This document shows, in pieces, positions 1 to 12,335 of a stretch of 64,000 nucleotides of DNA; the stretch's first letter is position 1, and every line of letters starts with the position of its first letter. The translations under genes were made by a program, and so were the position numbers. The DNA comes from Trichobilharzia szidati (taxonomy: Eukaryota; Platyhelminthes; Trematoda; Strigeidida; Schistosomatidae). A model generated the notes under the pieces. That model saw only the letters and a list, made by a program, of their open reading frames with translations, made no database searches and was not told the origin of the DNA. The DNA is taken from NCBI GenBank assembly GCA_944472155.2, contig OX235271.1:21087710-21151709 (forward strand), read 5' to 3'.

Positions 1-2
1 CA

Positions 3-140
3 GAACAAGAACAATATGCAATGAAGAAACGTGCTGAACAACAGTCATCTGCACTGAAATCAATAGATGCAGAGAAATCTGGCCTACTTCATCCTGATTC
101 ATCTGATTGTACTGTTACAAAGCGTTTGGATGCTGTTTAA
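3..140 (+). CDS. C-terminal end of an unidentified gene (partial)
   Basis: An open frame enters from the left edge and runs 45 codons to a TAA at 138-140. The peptide is hydrophilic and rich in Glu, Gln, Lys and Ser, beginning EQEQYAMKKRAEQQ and ending TKRLDAV, which looks like the tail of a helical or coiled-coil protein. The window's first bases read CAG, so an exon boundary could lie there, but this cannot be tested. Base composition is richer in GC and purines than the AT-rich sequence that follows. I do not recognise the family. No clear AATAAA lies close downstream; the first I see is near 870. It could also be chance, but composition and sharp ending favour a real last exon. Confidence 0.45.
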   Translation, partial: EQEQYAMKKRAEQQSSALKSIDAEKSGLLHPDSSDCTVTKRLDAV

Positions 141-1230
141 AAATTTACAAAGTTGTAAACGCAGACACCCCTGAAGAGTTCATTGCACACATTTCCATTT
201 GTTCTGGGGCTTTTTTGTATTATCTTTGTTTTATCAAGTCAGTTGTTATTTATTGATGATTGATTGTTGATGTGTGGTGGACATACATGACGTTTCTCTA
301 CAATAATTTTAAATCATTGACTGACAAGTTCTTAATTAACAAAACTCAGGGCTACCTTGATTCATTCTTTTACCTTTTGTTATTACACAATTTAATAGAG
401 GTTTCAAGTTTATTCTGATTGTTACTCTCTCTCTTATTATTGACTTGTTTCTTTTTGATTTATTGCAAAGCGTGTGTGTATAGGAAGAATTAGGTGAGGA
501 CTGGAGTAATGCAGTGCTGCAGCTTTCTCTGCCACGATAGTGAAACACATTAGCATTCACCGTTTCACCTTGTCAAGGAACACCTCCTCTGCGGCGTGAA
601 GGCAATATGTGAATAGGACTTACTTTCCTTAGAGGCTATGAACAACAACTTGTGGCCATGTGAGAGGATTTTGAGAGACAGACCGAAGTGTACCGCGACC
701 CTCAGTCGTACCAGATCGTTTATGGTATATCTATCTAAGATTTTTAGTGTTTGTCGTTGTTTTTTCTCTCATAAAAATGAAGTTGATTAACTAAATTTGG
801 TTTTGTTCTAAAATAATTCTTCCAGTTGATGAGGATTTGTCTTCACACTAGGTGTGTATTTGAAGAAAGAATAAAGCAGTAAATGTGGAAAACATATATT
901 ACCCACAACAATTTCGAAATTGGCTTGGCTATCTTTTGTCGCGTGACTTGCAATCGCTTCTTGCATAATTTGCAGACATGGAATGCACGTATGTTCGCGT
1001 GTGTGTGTGTGCGCGCGCGTCTACGACTGTATTTGGAAGGAGAATTCAATTCTTGTCTCCGGTGAAATATTTCTTGTCGTTAAAATTTGGGATTTAAGTA
1101 ATTATTTTCATGCATAGGCAAATATACTTTCAAAAGAATGAACGCTGAACAATGAATACTATTTTCCAAAAATTCATCATCAGGTTCTACAATTCTATAT
1201 ACATTATAATGAATGAGCTGGTGAATTACT
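141..1230. other. Noncoding stretch, probable 3' UTR or intergenic
   Basis: AT-rich sequence without a convincing coding frame. It holds a short (GT)n(GC)n tract at about 1001-1019. An AATAAA at about 870 could be a distant polyadenylation signal for the edge gene. Nothing else recognised. Confidence 0.5.
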
Positions 1231-1239
1231 TATTTAAAT

Positions 1240-1410
1240 ATTTAAGTAGTCAGCGAGTTGGTTTGACTGTCAGTTAGTCACTTAGTTATTGAGTGAGTTA
1301 GTTAAATTTTCCGTTAGTTATTTCTGTCACCAGTTGGTTATTTGGTTAGTTAGTTTGTCTAGTAGTTTGTTAGCGAGTTACTGAAATAATTAGTCATTAG
1401 GCTTGATTTG
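1240..1410. repeat. Degenerate TTAG/GTTAGT simple repeat
   Basis: Dense run of TAGTTAGTT, AGTCAGTTAG and GAGTTAGTT words with no strict period. The same kind of sequence resumes at 2880-3005, on the far side of the RTE fragment, and a longer tract lies at 21590-21960. Confidence 0.7.
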
Positions 1411-2877
1411 CTCCATTCTCGCAAAAGGTGTTGAAGGAGGGAAAGGTGCCTGCTGACTGAAGGAAAGGTTACCTCGTGAAACTACCAAAGAAGGACGACC
1501 TAGGACTCTGCAAGAACTGGCGAGAAATCATGCTCCTGTCGACGCCAAGTAAAATCCTCCGTCGCATCATCCTGGAGAGAATAAAGGATGAACTGGATAC
1601 AGAACTACACCAGCACCACCAGAACAAGCTGGATTCAGGAAAGGCAAATCATGTTCTGACCAAATTGCAACTCTACGCATCATCATCACAGAACAAAGCA
1701 TGGAATGGAAATCAAACCTCTACCTCAACTCTATAGACTTTGAGAAGGCCTTCGACAGCGTTGACCGCGAAGTAATTTGGAAACTACTCGAGTACTACGG
1801 CGTACCCAAAATATTCATCAACCTTATTCAACAGCTGTACGACAATGGCACATGTCAAGTGAGGCGTTTGGAGTAAACACAGGAGTCAGACAAGGGTGCT
1901 TATTATCACCAACTATGATATTCCTAATTGTGGTGGACTGGATTATGCGTCAGACAGTGGGAAACGAGAAGACAGGGATATCCTGTAACGACGTGAATAA
2001 CCTAGAAGACCTGGATATTGCGCGTGGATGATTTATGTTTGATGTCACTCCAAATCGAAGACTTACAAACGAAAACCGACAAACTGGTCGAAGAAGAAGC
2101 AAAGACAGAACTCTGGGTGAACATAGACAAGACAGAGATTATGAAAATAACCAACCAACAACAACAACACTAGCAACATCCAGCGCCAATCACCATCAAC
2201 GGGAGTGATTTAAAAGTGGTTACGTCATTCACTTCACTTATCTAGGGAGCAGTGTTTCAACTACAGGAGGAACGGACGAGGATGTCAAATCGGGCGAGAA
2301 TCGAGAAGGCGCGAAACACATTCATCAACCCCAAACCAATTTGGAAATCTTTCGCTGTCACTCAGCCTGCATCAACAACAAAGTGATTCGTATTTTCAAT
2401 ACAAACGTCTAGTCAGTCAGTTCTTCTATACGGATCAGAAACTTGGCCAGTGGGTCACAAAGAATATTTCCAACAGCCTGTTGCACACCTTTATCAACAA
2501 CTGTCTTCGCTCGGTACTGAAGATCAGATGGCCGGAAAGAATCACCAACAAGAAACAACTATGGGAACAAACAAAACAAGAACCAGTCGCCTAACAAATA
2601 TCAAGGAGAAAGTGAAGTTGGTTTGGACACTAGCTGACGAGGACGCTAGGTGACATCATGCGCAATGCAGGCCATAGCTCGAGTGGAACCCGAAAGGGAA
2701 GCGGTGAGTGGTTCGTCGGTGCAAGGGTGACATGGAGGAGATCGTGTGAAGAGGAGTTGAAACAGTATGGAGTAACATGGATGCAGGTGAAAAGAACAAC
2801 AGAAGACAGAAGCAAGTGCAGGCGTGCAGTTGAAGCCCTTTGTTCCACTAGGAACGCAAGGGAACAAAAATAATAAC
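1411..2877 (+). mobile_element. RTE-type non-LTR retrotransposon, 5'-truncated and decayed
   Basis: Reverse transcriptase remnant closely related to the copy at 39.2-42.4 kb. Recognisable pieces are LGLCKNW and ILRRIILERIKDELD (1476 onward), FEKAFDSVDREVIWKLLEYYG (about 1738-1800), GVRQGCLLSP and IFLIVVDWIMRQTVG (1878-1960), and the C-terminal region ending near TTCCACTAGGAACGCAAGGG at 2845-2865. Endonuclease and early RT are missing, as in usual 5' truncation. Stops and frameshifts break every frame, including one beside the RT active-site region at about 2020-2040. The copy lies between two blocks of TTAG-type simple repeat. Confidence 0.88.
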
Positions 2878-2879
2878 AA

Positions 2880-3005
2880 GTTAGTTTGTTGATTGGTTGG
2901 ATATTTAGTTAGTGATTTAGTGAGTCATTTGTTTTGTTAGTTAGTCAATCAGTAAGTTATATATTTAGTCAGCTGGTTAGTTTGATATTTAATGAGTTAG
3001 TTAAT
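2880..3005. repeat. Degenerate TTAG-type simple repeat
   Basis: Continues the word pattern of 1240-1410 on the other side of the RTE fragment (TTAGTTTG, TTAGTTAGTCAATCAG and similar). It immediately precedes the second RTE copy. Confidence 0.65.
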
Positions 3006-3010
3006 TAGCA

Positions 3011-5465
3011 TAGACGACAACCACGAACACTCTGAGGCACTGAGTGGCTATCATGATTTCACCAATGGCAGTCATAGCCCTATTGCAGTGGGAACCAATT
3101 TCATCCCGCAGGATCATCACATCACGATTCAACTCAAAAGCAAGGAAGGAAGGTCACAATTATCGAACGCTACACATAGTGCTACTGACAACGTGGAACA
3201 AGAAAAGGAGGAGGACTTTTACAGACAACTACAAATACTAATGGACAACATCTCAAATGGAGACATCCAAATCCTCATAGGCGATATGAATTCCAGCCGA
3301 ACTGGAAGCAGATAATACAGGAAGAGAACTCATCATGGGTCGCGAGGCTGTCGCTCTGAGAAATGAACGAGAACGGAGAATTATTCACAGACTTCTGCTC
3401 TTTCAACGATTTGGTGATCAGAGGGAGCGTGTACTAACACAAAGCAACATGGATTTTGGCTGACGGAATTATCACAAACCAAGAAGATTCCATATCATTA
3501 CTGCTCAAGGAAGTGGAGACGCAGTCAGCCTACTGAATACGAAGTCAAGAAGGGGAGCAGACGTGGGCTGAGATCATCATATACTTCAATGTGAAGCTGA
3601 AATGCAAGAAAACAAATGGAGACAGACCACTGCAACTCAAGTTCAACATTCGGAAACTGAAAGACAAAACTACAAGGGATGCCTTCGTTAGAGATATCAG
3701 AGCAAAGCAGGACACGCTACGTGTCATCACTGACGAAACCTGAGTGGAAGAACATAGGAACTCTCTGAAATCGGTATTTAAGGAAACGCGTACTAGGTTT
3801 CTAGGAGTAACGGAAGAGACAAGACAAGGAATGCCTGTCAACGGATACCTGGAAGATGATCGAGGAGAGGAAGATGGTGAAAGAGAAGATGACTCACTGC
3901 GAAGGTGGACAAGAGAAGGAGAAGCTGAGTTCAAGGAACGCCACACTGCATTGAATAAAGAGAAAAGTGAAGAGGAGTAATACGAAAGACAAACGAAAAT
4001 TCTACGACACACCACCAACAACAACACCACCACCGACAACTCACTCAGAAATACCACCAACAGTACACACGGAAATGCCTGGCAGTGGACACCACTCCTC
4101 CAACGAAAGGAGAAATCCTGAATGCAATCAAGCTACTGAACACCGGCCGGGAAGGCATCAGGACCAGATGGCATTCCTCTCGAAGCACTGAAGACGGCCC
4201 AAGAGATCACGGAAGATGTTCTCACTCCATGACAGCAAAAGGTTTGGAAAGAAGGGAAGCTGCCTACTGATTGGAAGAAAGGCTGCCTGCCTCGTCAAAC
4301 TGACAAAGAGGGGCGACTTAGGCCTCACTGTGCAAGAACTGGCGTGGAATCATGCAAATATTATCAACGCCAAGTAAAATACTAAGTCGCATCATCCTGG
4401 GGAGAATAGAGGATGCACCGGATAAAGAACTCCACCAGCCCCACTAGATCATGCTGCATTAAGGAAAAGCAAATCATGGATACAGGAGTGAGACAAAGCT
4501 GACTGCCTATTTTCACCTATGATATTCCTAATTGTGGTGGACTGCATTTTGCATCAGACTGTGAGTCATCAGGAAGGAGACAGGAATATGCTGGACGACT
4601 GATAAGAAGGCTCTAGAACATCTGGATTTCGCAGATGATATGTGTCTAATGTTAAACAACCTCGAAGACTTGCAAGCGAAAACCAACAAACTGGCTGAAG
4701 AGATCATCAGCAACAAAGACAGGATTGCAGGGGAACATGGAGAAGACGAAGGTGATGAAGATAATCAATCAACTGCAACAGAAGCCAGCACCAATCAACA
4801 TCAACAGGAGAGATTCAACGGAGGTTGCCTCCTACACTTATCCGGTTAGGGATTATCGTTTCAACTACAGGCACACGGAGTGAACGAAAATGTCAAAGTC
4901 AGAATCGGAGAGGCAAGGTGAGATACGCCTCCAACAACCTGAAACCAGTTGGGAAATCGTCTACCCTCAGCCAGCATATTGAACAAGTTTCACATTTTCA
5001 ACACCAATGTCAAGCCAGTCAGTGCTTCTAAACGAATCACAAACTTGCACTGCGCGTCAGTCACGAACAGAATTTCCAACAGCTTGCAGACTTTCGTCAA
5101 AACATGACCAAGTCGCTGGCTGGTTTCGCACTGGAGATCGAATGGCCGAACAGAGAGAATAAGCAACAAGAAACTGTGGCAACCAACCAGCCAATAGTCG
5201 CTCAACAAATATGCAGGAGGAAGTGTAGGAGGATCGAGCATACATTGAGAAGGCAGCCGAATGACACCGCACGCTAGGCCGATTCTCGAGTGGAATACAA
5301 ATGGGAAGCGACGAGTGGATCGTCCTAGGATGACATGGAGGTTATCGTGTGGAGAACAGAGGAGACAGTCTGGTCAATCTTATGGCAAAATAAACAGTAC
5401 TTGAGAAAAGAGAACAAGGCGGAGATGTGTGGTTTCATTCGAAACCCAAAGGAATCAAAATAGAT
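3011..5465 (+). mobile_element. RTE-type retrotransposon, heavily decayed copy
   Basis: Starts inside the endonuclease (AIMISPMAVIALLQWEPISS, compare AIMMSPTAAKALMQWEPISS at 39.6 kb). It continues through the GDMNSS motif near 3280, a broken SRRGADVGSDHY equivalent near 3550, the RT entry (about 4100-4200), the IFLIVVDCILHQT equivalent near 4520, a DDMCLMLNNLEDLQAKTNKL stretch at 4636-4693, and the C-terminal tail ending near 5465. Many stops, indels and an internal deletion in the RT palm show it is old. Short frames here (3744, 3967, 4640, 4825) are fragments of this element, not separate genes. Confidence 0.85.
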
Positions 5466-5683
5466 AATAGCTGAGACAGTAGTGAGATGGAAATTTATTC
5501 TGGCGTGAAATGCCTCGGTATATTTATATCCCGAGAACTTCATTCGGCCGACATCCCACATCTCGTCAGTTTGTGAAAAAATGTTCCCACCAGCATACTC
5601 ATCAGCATAACCAGTAGAGACGACCAGCCAAGCAATCACCCAGTCAGCCAGCTTGACTGCGTGACAATAGTCACTCAACATTC

Positions 5684-5873
5684 ACTTTTCAATTCGTCAA
5701 CTCTCACGTCCTACCTACTGTTGTTCATCGCTCATCCTGAGTCTTTCCTGTGCCATTCAGTCAGATGGGACTATGTCATTGTGCACAGGGTATTGATAGT
5801 TGTCAGTAGGGTAGTGAGTGTACCAGTCAGTCAGCTCATCAATACTGTAATCGACAGATGCTTGAATTCATGA
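5684..5873 (+). mobile_element. CR1-like element, C-terminal ORF fragment
   Basis: Reads FIAHPESFLCHSVRWDYVI then RVVSVPVSQLINTVIDRCLNS. It aligns by eye with the C-terminal part of the intact CR1-like ORF at 29.2-32.0 kb (ILYCSPLFFPG...DHIILRR...RVSAIPLTQLTDTVVNRHLNS). A near-identical fragment lies at 33540-33737. It forms the left end of a repeat block continuing to about 6660. Confidence 0.7.
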
Positions 5874-6660
5874 GATGAGTGGTCCAAATCCATGTTGTCT
5901 GACACTCAGCACCCTCCACATTCACAGGTCGCCCCTTGAAACCCATTGGGTAGGACTAGAATTCATTATACAAGATAATTCACTCTCATAACAAAGTAGA
6001 GAATCTCAACGACAGCTTATTTGGCTCGCCCTCCAGTCTTAAGCGTAACACCTACGCCTTACTGTGTAAATAGCACAATAAATGACTCTTTCATCTTCTC
6101 CTCTTTGTTATTCACAGTGACCCTGTTTCAATCATCTTGCAATCTTAGTTATTCACCTTGTTATCATTACTGTCACTATTATTATTATTATATTATTATT
6201 ATTATTACTGTTATCATCGTGTTACAATTTTGGTATAGATTTTGGCTTCAATGTTACTGCCAATGTCGGAATATTGCTACCATCAATTCTGAATGCCTTT
6301 TCTCTCTGCCTTAACGTCTTTTCTTTTTAATGTCGTTGAGTTAATTAGATGCGATATTGAAGCAAATGCTTAGAATTCCATTCTCTATCTTAATTACTCT
6401 TTTGCAATTAACCAAATCATTATCGATGTTATTATAGATATTATTATTGCTAGTGATTTTATCATGAATTTTCTAGATATCAATAGCGATACGGTTGTCT
6501 TGTGAAGCCTAGTCGATTCTTCTGAATGCAGCATTAGGTGGGCTCAAATTCAAAGCACCAAAAACTGGTCAGTGAATGCACTTGATATTGTGGTTAGTGA
6601 GATAGTGAGTGACTGAGTGAAGTGAGTGAGTGAGTGAGTGAGTGAACGAAGTGAAGTGAG
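5874..6660. repeat. Dispersed repeat block (left part of composite)
   Basis: Matches 33738-34930 on the same strand and the complement of 63200-64000, with one copy of the 234-bp unit here (about 6330-6560) against three and two copies at the other loci. Also holds an (ATT)n microsatellite at about 6178-6207 and a GTGA/GAGTGA-rich tract at about 6590-6650. No gene seen. Confidence 0.8.
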
Positions 6661-8150
6661 GATGATATTCATCTGGCTGAAACACTGTCACCTAACCACA
6701 CTGCAACACGGGAATTGTTAACCAGATTCACATATTGCTACGTGGAATAACTGATTATTGCTGACATGACAGATTATCTGCAATCCTGTCATCACTACAG
6801 CATTAATTATTTAGTGAAGAGGATATAAATAATATCCTCATTCCATTTCAATCTCTCATTCCTTCCCACACCACCTCTTCTTATTTCTCCACCTTACTCA
6901 ATCAGTCACAAACGCACAGACACATGGTAACGAACACACTTGCACACGCACACGCACACGTACGACAGCGCACATGGATGCAAATTATCAGTAGACGACG
7001 ATCAAAATACAAACATGCTCACGCGTATTCAATCGCCATCGCTGGTCTCCTCCCTACCCAGTATTCATCCCCTAACCATATGAAATAGGAAATAATATTG
7101 CATGATGAGATTTATTATTTCTGTTTCGTCTGATTTTATCATAGTTTGACTACACACAGAATTTTCGATACAAACATGGAATTGTCAGTATGTGATATAG
7201 GTAGCGGAAATTTAGCAGGCCGAACACTGATATCAGGTATGCGTCGACCGAGAATGAAACCCAGGAATTTTGCATGGACAACGAGCGTCCTAACCACCTT
7301 GACAACGACACACATACGAATAAGTGGAGATTAGTGCTTTGTGAGTGCTACTGTATCTCTCCAACTGTCCACAGTGTGTAGTGTGTGGTGGGGGAAATTC
7401 ACGGTCATTTCCTGACTCAATTAATCCCAGTAATGTGAAGGTGTGTTGAGAAAGACACAGTGATGATTGACTGCGAGCGATTCACGTCACAGTCGAAACC
7501 ACCAGTAAGTAACTGACTCAAGACTAACCATTTTATCACCATTTCCACACACTTCCACTAGGATGTCGTTGAATTCCAGATGAGACTGAATCCGCATTCT
7601 CATGTTGTGTGCTGATTCAGGTGTGAATTCGTTGTGCTGTCTTTTGAGTTATTGTGATCGGGTGAGGATAGGAGCTGTCTATCAAAACGTTATTTTCGCA
7701 CACAGGGTTCTACAGTCTGCAGCAGATATTCAATCTGTGTGAAGTTACTAGACACAACAGGTTTGAAGCTGGGCGAACGTGAGGTGTGATTTGATGACAG
7801 CACTCTCTTAGACACCTAATACCTAATTAACTACCTGAGGTAATTCACGTCGTCAATAACTGCCTCCATTCGATTTGTACACGGATATTGAGACGAAAGC
7901 ACAGTGAGTTTGATTTGCAGTGAGAAATATCCTCACCCATTCCCGTGGGTTCGATATTGCTTCTGGTCGTTTTCAGTGACGTCTCCAAATTAATTGAGTT
8001 ATAGTCGAGGTGTGTGTGTGGATTGTCATTCTCTCAGGTGACGTTGATTTGTGGAGTTGTCTTGATATTCAGGGGCTGTTTTATGACTGTATGACTGTCA
8101 CACACTTATTCAGTGGATCTTTGAGTTCCATACGTTCCACACGCTTAAAG
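6585..8150. repeat. Dispersed 1.6-kb repeat, copy 1
   Basis: Nearly collinear with 19549-21280. Both contain the same ordered blocks: GTGAGTGAGTG tract, CAC-rich tract (about 6920-6970), an old tRNA-related SINE remnant (about 7140-7325) and the text around CAGATATTCAAT. The second copy carries an extra 188-bp SINE. An inverted partial copy is at 32880-33260. No conserved frame is shared, so I take it as noncoding repeat. Confidence 0.85.
7140..7325 (-). mobile_element. Old tRNA-related SINE remnant
   Basis: The order of words (TTTTCGATACAA, GGAATTGTCAGTATG, GCGTCGACCGAGAATGAAACCC, CATGGACAA, GTCCTAACCA, GACACACA) parallels the cleaner minus-strand SINE at 20941-21128, with its A-box and B-box regions eroded. 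The equivalent remnant sits at 20090-20262 in the duplicate block, so insertion predates the duplication. Confidence 0.55.
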
Positions 8151-8289
8151 GAATTTTACTTGATGAATTTATCGAATGATACAGCTTCAAACTTGCGGAA
8201 TCTTTTCAATGAAATTCCTGCTGGTAGGGAGGAGACATCACTCCAATTACATTCACTAGTTTTTGAATTAGTTTCCTCGTTTTTGAATT

Positions 8290-8725
8290 GTTATCGCTTA
8301 GCTTGATATGAACTGGCTGTAGCCTTCCTTGACTAGTTCAGCTAAATCGCTTATGGTGGAAGCTTCGGATGAATATATCCCTGGCGCGAATTTCTCAGTC
8401 TGAATAATTATTGGATTTTAGATGCACGAATCTACCTTCATGGTACCTCATTTATTTCATTTCAGGCTTCTGTTAACAGTATCCTTCAATGAAATTGTCT
8501 CACACTATCATGCTTCATCGATCAATGAGCCTCTGAACATCTCCACCATCACTCAACATCACTCCAAGATGAAGTGCAGTGGACAGTCACTTCGGTAGTT
8601 GACCAAATTACAAACTTGATTGGCAGAACTTAGTCGGAAACTGGAAGGTTTTCACTAAATACCTGATTCACCTGTGTATAATTCCGTTTAGTTGATGAAA
8701 TAAATAAAACAAAATAAATATATGC
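8290..8725. repeat. Dispersed repeat, also at 62100-62550
   Basis: Shares long stretches with 62100-62550, for example GAATATATCCCTGGCGCGAA and CTCTGAACATCTCC, in the same orientation. It ends in a run with several AATAAA-like words (about 8699-8720). No conserved open frame. Confidence 0.8.
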
Positions 8726-9139
8726 AACGTTTAATGGTTTCTGTATAATTCCCTTTTAACTAGACCAGATTAAACATTATATATATATATCTTGAATTCA
8801 ACTGATTATGAGGTGTTCGTCAGCATTTTACTTGCATTAAACTAGTGAGTGCAAAGTGAGTTCTACATAAATGACTTGCTCTTTCATCCTTATCGAATGC
8901 AATGTATTGATGTGCATTTGCGTACCGTGAAAACTAGGAGGGATATCAGGATCTGTATTGTTGAATTGGTGTTCGTATTCTCGAAATTACCACTTTTGAA
9001 ACGTAGAATATGCAGACGTGAATAAGGTATGATATTTCGAGATTATTCTAACAAGAAGACAAAACGATTCGTAGAGAATATTTTGCTCCGTCATTTAAAT
9101 TCACCAGTTGCTAAGATGATTTCCTCTACACGCGTTTCC

Positions 9140-9790
9140 TTACATAAAGTCTCTAGTGTCACATTTTCCATATTTGTGTTCCTTGGTGGTTTGTTTCCAC
9201 TCTCCAGAATGCGTCAATTGAATATTTGATAGTGAGATTTCTAGCCAAGGGATTTTAAGCTACTCAACAAGCAAGGGAGAATAATTTTAGGATCTGTGTC
9301 AGTGGTGTGTCTAAGAGTGCTGTTTTGGATGCAGCAGTGGTCATCAGAATAAGCCAGACACGAAATGAATTTTTGAAGCAATTTATCAGTAGCTTCTTCT
9401 ATTCATTTGGGAAAATATAATTGTATTTTCATCGACCAGGTGTCCCGTTCGATCATGGTGGGCAAAGAACATGTTGAATATTGCTGTCTTGACACAATTC
9501 TCGAAAATGAGATAAATAATGCAAGCTGTATTCAGATGTTGGTCACAATCACATTGAGAAATCCTCAAGAACTGAACACGTCAGTCTATCAGTTTCTGAA
9601 TGGCTGAGGTTATATGCTGCCTGCAGTGGAACTGTGATCGAATGTGCAGTCATTGCATAAGTGTTATGCGATCATTTCAACCGTCACTGAATGCACTTCT
9701 AGGAAGCTTTCCACAGTTTCAAGTGTTTGTGGTCGACTCAGAGAGACAGACAGACAGACAGAAGAGTCACAAATCAATATACAGATAATG
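9140..9790. repeat. Dispersed repeat with decayed 127-codon frame
   Basis: Corresponds to 62560-63160 (same strand), 35010-35590 (inverted) and 11398-11780 (inverted, partial). The copies at 62.7 and 35.1 kb keep a 127-codon open frame; here it is broken by frameshifts, leaving a 66-codon piece at 9407-9607. A short (GACA)n run lies at about 9745-9761. Confidence 0.8.
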
Positions 9791-9799
9791 CAGAGATCA

Positions 9800-11390
9800 C
9801 AATTTTATTAGAATTCAATCCGGTTGCATAACCACCTCGGTGACAGTCGTAGGCCCTATCGCCTGAGAACATGTAAGAATTCGAGGAGGCTTCAAATGAA
9901 AAACGAAAGGTATCTTCAGATAGATGAGAATCAAGAAATGACTGGAATCATATGTGACATTTAAATACACCTTATCATCTCTGATGACGTTTTCTGAGTA
10001 ATCCAAAAACAAACAAACAAACCAAAAGGACTAACGATAATGCAAACCAGACGATTCAGCATCGACTGGAATTCAGGAAGGAGCATCGGACGAAGGCGCT
10101 GAAAATGAACAAAGTACATAAGACATCAATGAACAAATACAAATATCGCATCGTCAGTCGACTGGACGAACTGGTGTGGAAGACAGTGTCTATGTATATC
10201 AGAAAAAAGAAGGACAAAGATACGTCGTAATGGTCAACTGTGCGAAATACGGAATTCGTGAATGTAGAAAGTTAATGAAGAGGAATTTGACTGAACAGGG
10301 TTCAGTAGAGTTTGGAAGGCGAGAGGAAGCATGTTCGCCAACTACAATGCAACATCACTTATAAGTGATATGACGTTGAAATGATATTATTTCTGATAAC
10401 AGATCGATGAGGGATGAGTAACTAGTGTAGCAGTTCTGAAAATTCCTCACTGACGAGGTATTCGATACACAGAATTCCGTTATCGTGTTGTTGTCTCACC
10501 TTACAATGCATGAGTGTATCTACCCTTATGAATGATACTTTGAGTAATAGATGGCTAGTATCATTTTTACTACATGAGACATTTGTGTTTGTTCCCCTTG
10601 ATCACTATACGCCTTGTGCCTCACATTGATATGTATGCAGTTGCTGGTTGTTCTGCTCGTTCACATGTTACCAGTAAAAACATTGCAGTAAACTTTAATA
10701 TAATGATAGTTTTGTGGGATGACGTGTCCCAATTGATGAGAAATATGTTCCTCACTTATTGTCTTCCGTCTCATGTTTTATTCCTGCTCTGTTCACCATT
10801 AGCTTTCAACCAAATGTAGTGCATTTCTCCACGGAGACGATGAAGAGTCATGGATTGATTTGCACTACGCGTCAGACATTATTCTGTCTCATAATATACT
10901 GTCAACCATCGTATTATTTGTAGATCCAGTAGGAAGAGGAAATATCATGCAATGAACCCAGCTGAACACTGTGCTACATTCGACGAACACTGTCCACAAT
11001 AAAGCTATTTCTTATGATTATTACCACTATTATTTGGGTCAAGTCGAAGTTCCCGTAGAGCTAGTTATTCAGTTATGTATATTGGTATATGGCATATTCG
11101 AAATCCTCTTTCTTCTTGCATTCTCCCTTTATGAATGAGACAATTTATGCCAGACAACTAGATAGGCCTTCGTATATTATAGTAGAACTATTATCATATT
11201 CACACGGAATACAGAAATTCTCTGATGCATGTAATCATTCTCACTGACTAACAAAATGAAGTTTACAAGTAAATAAAGTTAGGCTATTCATGAAAAATAT
11301 TGTGGAGGCTATGCTGATTATGTCCTCGTTACATCAATTGAAGAATTCACTTTCTTAGATGTCCAGCGATAGTCCAAATTATTAGGCTGA
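9800..11390. other. No recognised gene or repeat
   Basis: AT-rich sequence with only short frames (62 codons at 10176, 81 codons at 10574) that I cannot match to any family. No splice-site chain or ribozyme core was found. Confidence 0.4.
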
Positions 11391-11397
11391 TGCCTTA

Positions 11398-11780
11398 TTA
11401 GACATCTGCCTGTTCGATCACAATTTCACTATAGGCAGCACATAGTCTCAGCCATTTGGAAACTGATAGACTGACGTGTTCAGTTCTTGAGGATTTCTCA
11501 ATGTGATTGTGACCAACCGACAATTGAATACAGCTTGCATTATTTATCTCATTTTTGAGAATTGTGTCGAGACAGCAATATTCAACATGTTCTTTGCCCA
11601 ACACCATGACGTGGTCATTTGAATGATCAAAAGCTGGACACCTGGTCGATGAAAATACAATTATATTTTTCCCAAATGAATAGGAGAAGCTACTGATATA
11701 TTGCTTCAAATATTCATTTAGCTTGTGGCTTCTTCTAAACACTAATCCAGCAAATCTCTCACACATGTCATTGCGTCACC
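11398..11780 (-). repeat. Inverted partial copy of the 9.1-9.8 kb repeat
   Basis: Minus-strand frame of 122 codons contains NEYLKQYISSFSYSFGKNI and NNASCIQLSVGHN, clearly related to the 127-codon frame at 62670-63053 and 35091-35474 but diverged and frame-shifted. The family copies differ by both substitutions and frameshifts, which argues for repeat DNA and not a gene. Confidence 0.7.
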
Positions 11781-12282
11781 ATAAATCATACCATATTGTT
11801 TTCCAGAATCAGTGAATCGTGGAAAGCAGTCCCATTCCAGTGAAATTCCGGACTGACCGGCATGTGAGGGGATTCGATTTTCTGTTAACACACAAAATCC
11901 TGTTCGAATTTGTGCAGTGGAGCGTCATTTGACAGATTGTCAGATAATTTTCCAATTCACTCTCCTAAGTGTGTGTGTGTGTGGAGTACACACATCGGTT
12001 GGACGACGATTCCCCTAGAAAATCCATTGATTGATGCAATCTTCGGAAATATCGGAATCCATGCATTGAGTATTTATTGTCCCACATCCCATACATACTC
12101 GGGAAGAAGGTGTGGTGTTGGAAGAGGAAGCGGGTGAAGCGTAATTAACAATTTATGCTAATAACCAACGGAAGTGTATAAATATAATAAAAGATATAAT
12201 TAATTCTGTATATTAATATTCACCTTTGTCACATGACTGACAAAGATTATGTCTAACCACATAGACGACCGTAAATAAACCA

Positions 12283-12290
12283 TATATAAG
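12283..12290 (+). promoter_or_regulatory. TATA box of the NPP gene
   Basis: TATATAAG lies about 46 bp upstream of the NPP start codon. This spacing predicts a transcription start around 12310 and a very short 5' UTR. It is inferred from position and motif only. Confidence 0.5.
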
Positions 12291-12335
12291 CACAAAACCG
12301 TATAGGCTAGACAGATAAAATAACTGTATGCTTCA

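Noticed and set aside
3545..4060. 171-codon minus-strand frame
   Set aside because: Antisense shadow of the decayed RTE endonuclease and linker; Ser/Leu-rich as expected from the complement.
5325..5681. 118-codon minus-strand frame spanning an RTE 3' end and its flank
   Set aside because: Overlaps the RTE tail and has no recognisable features.
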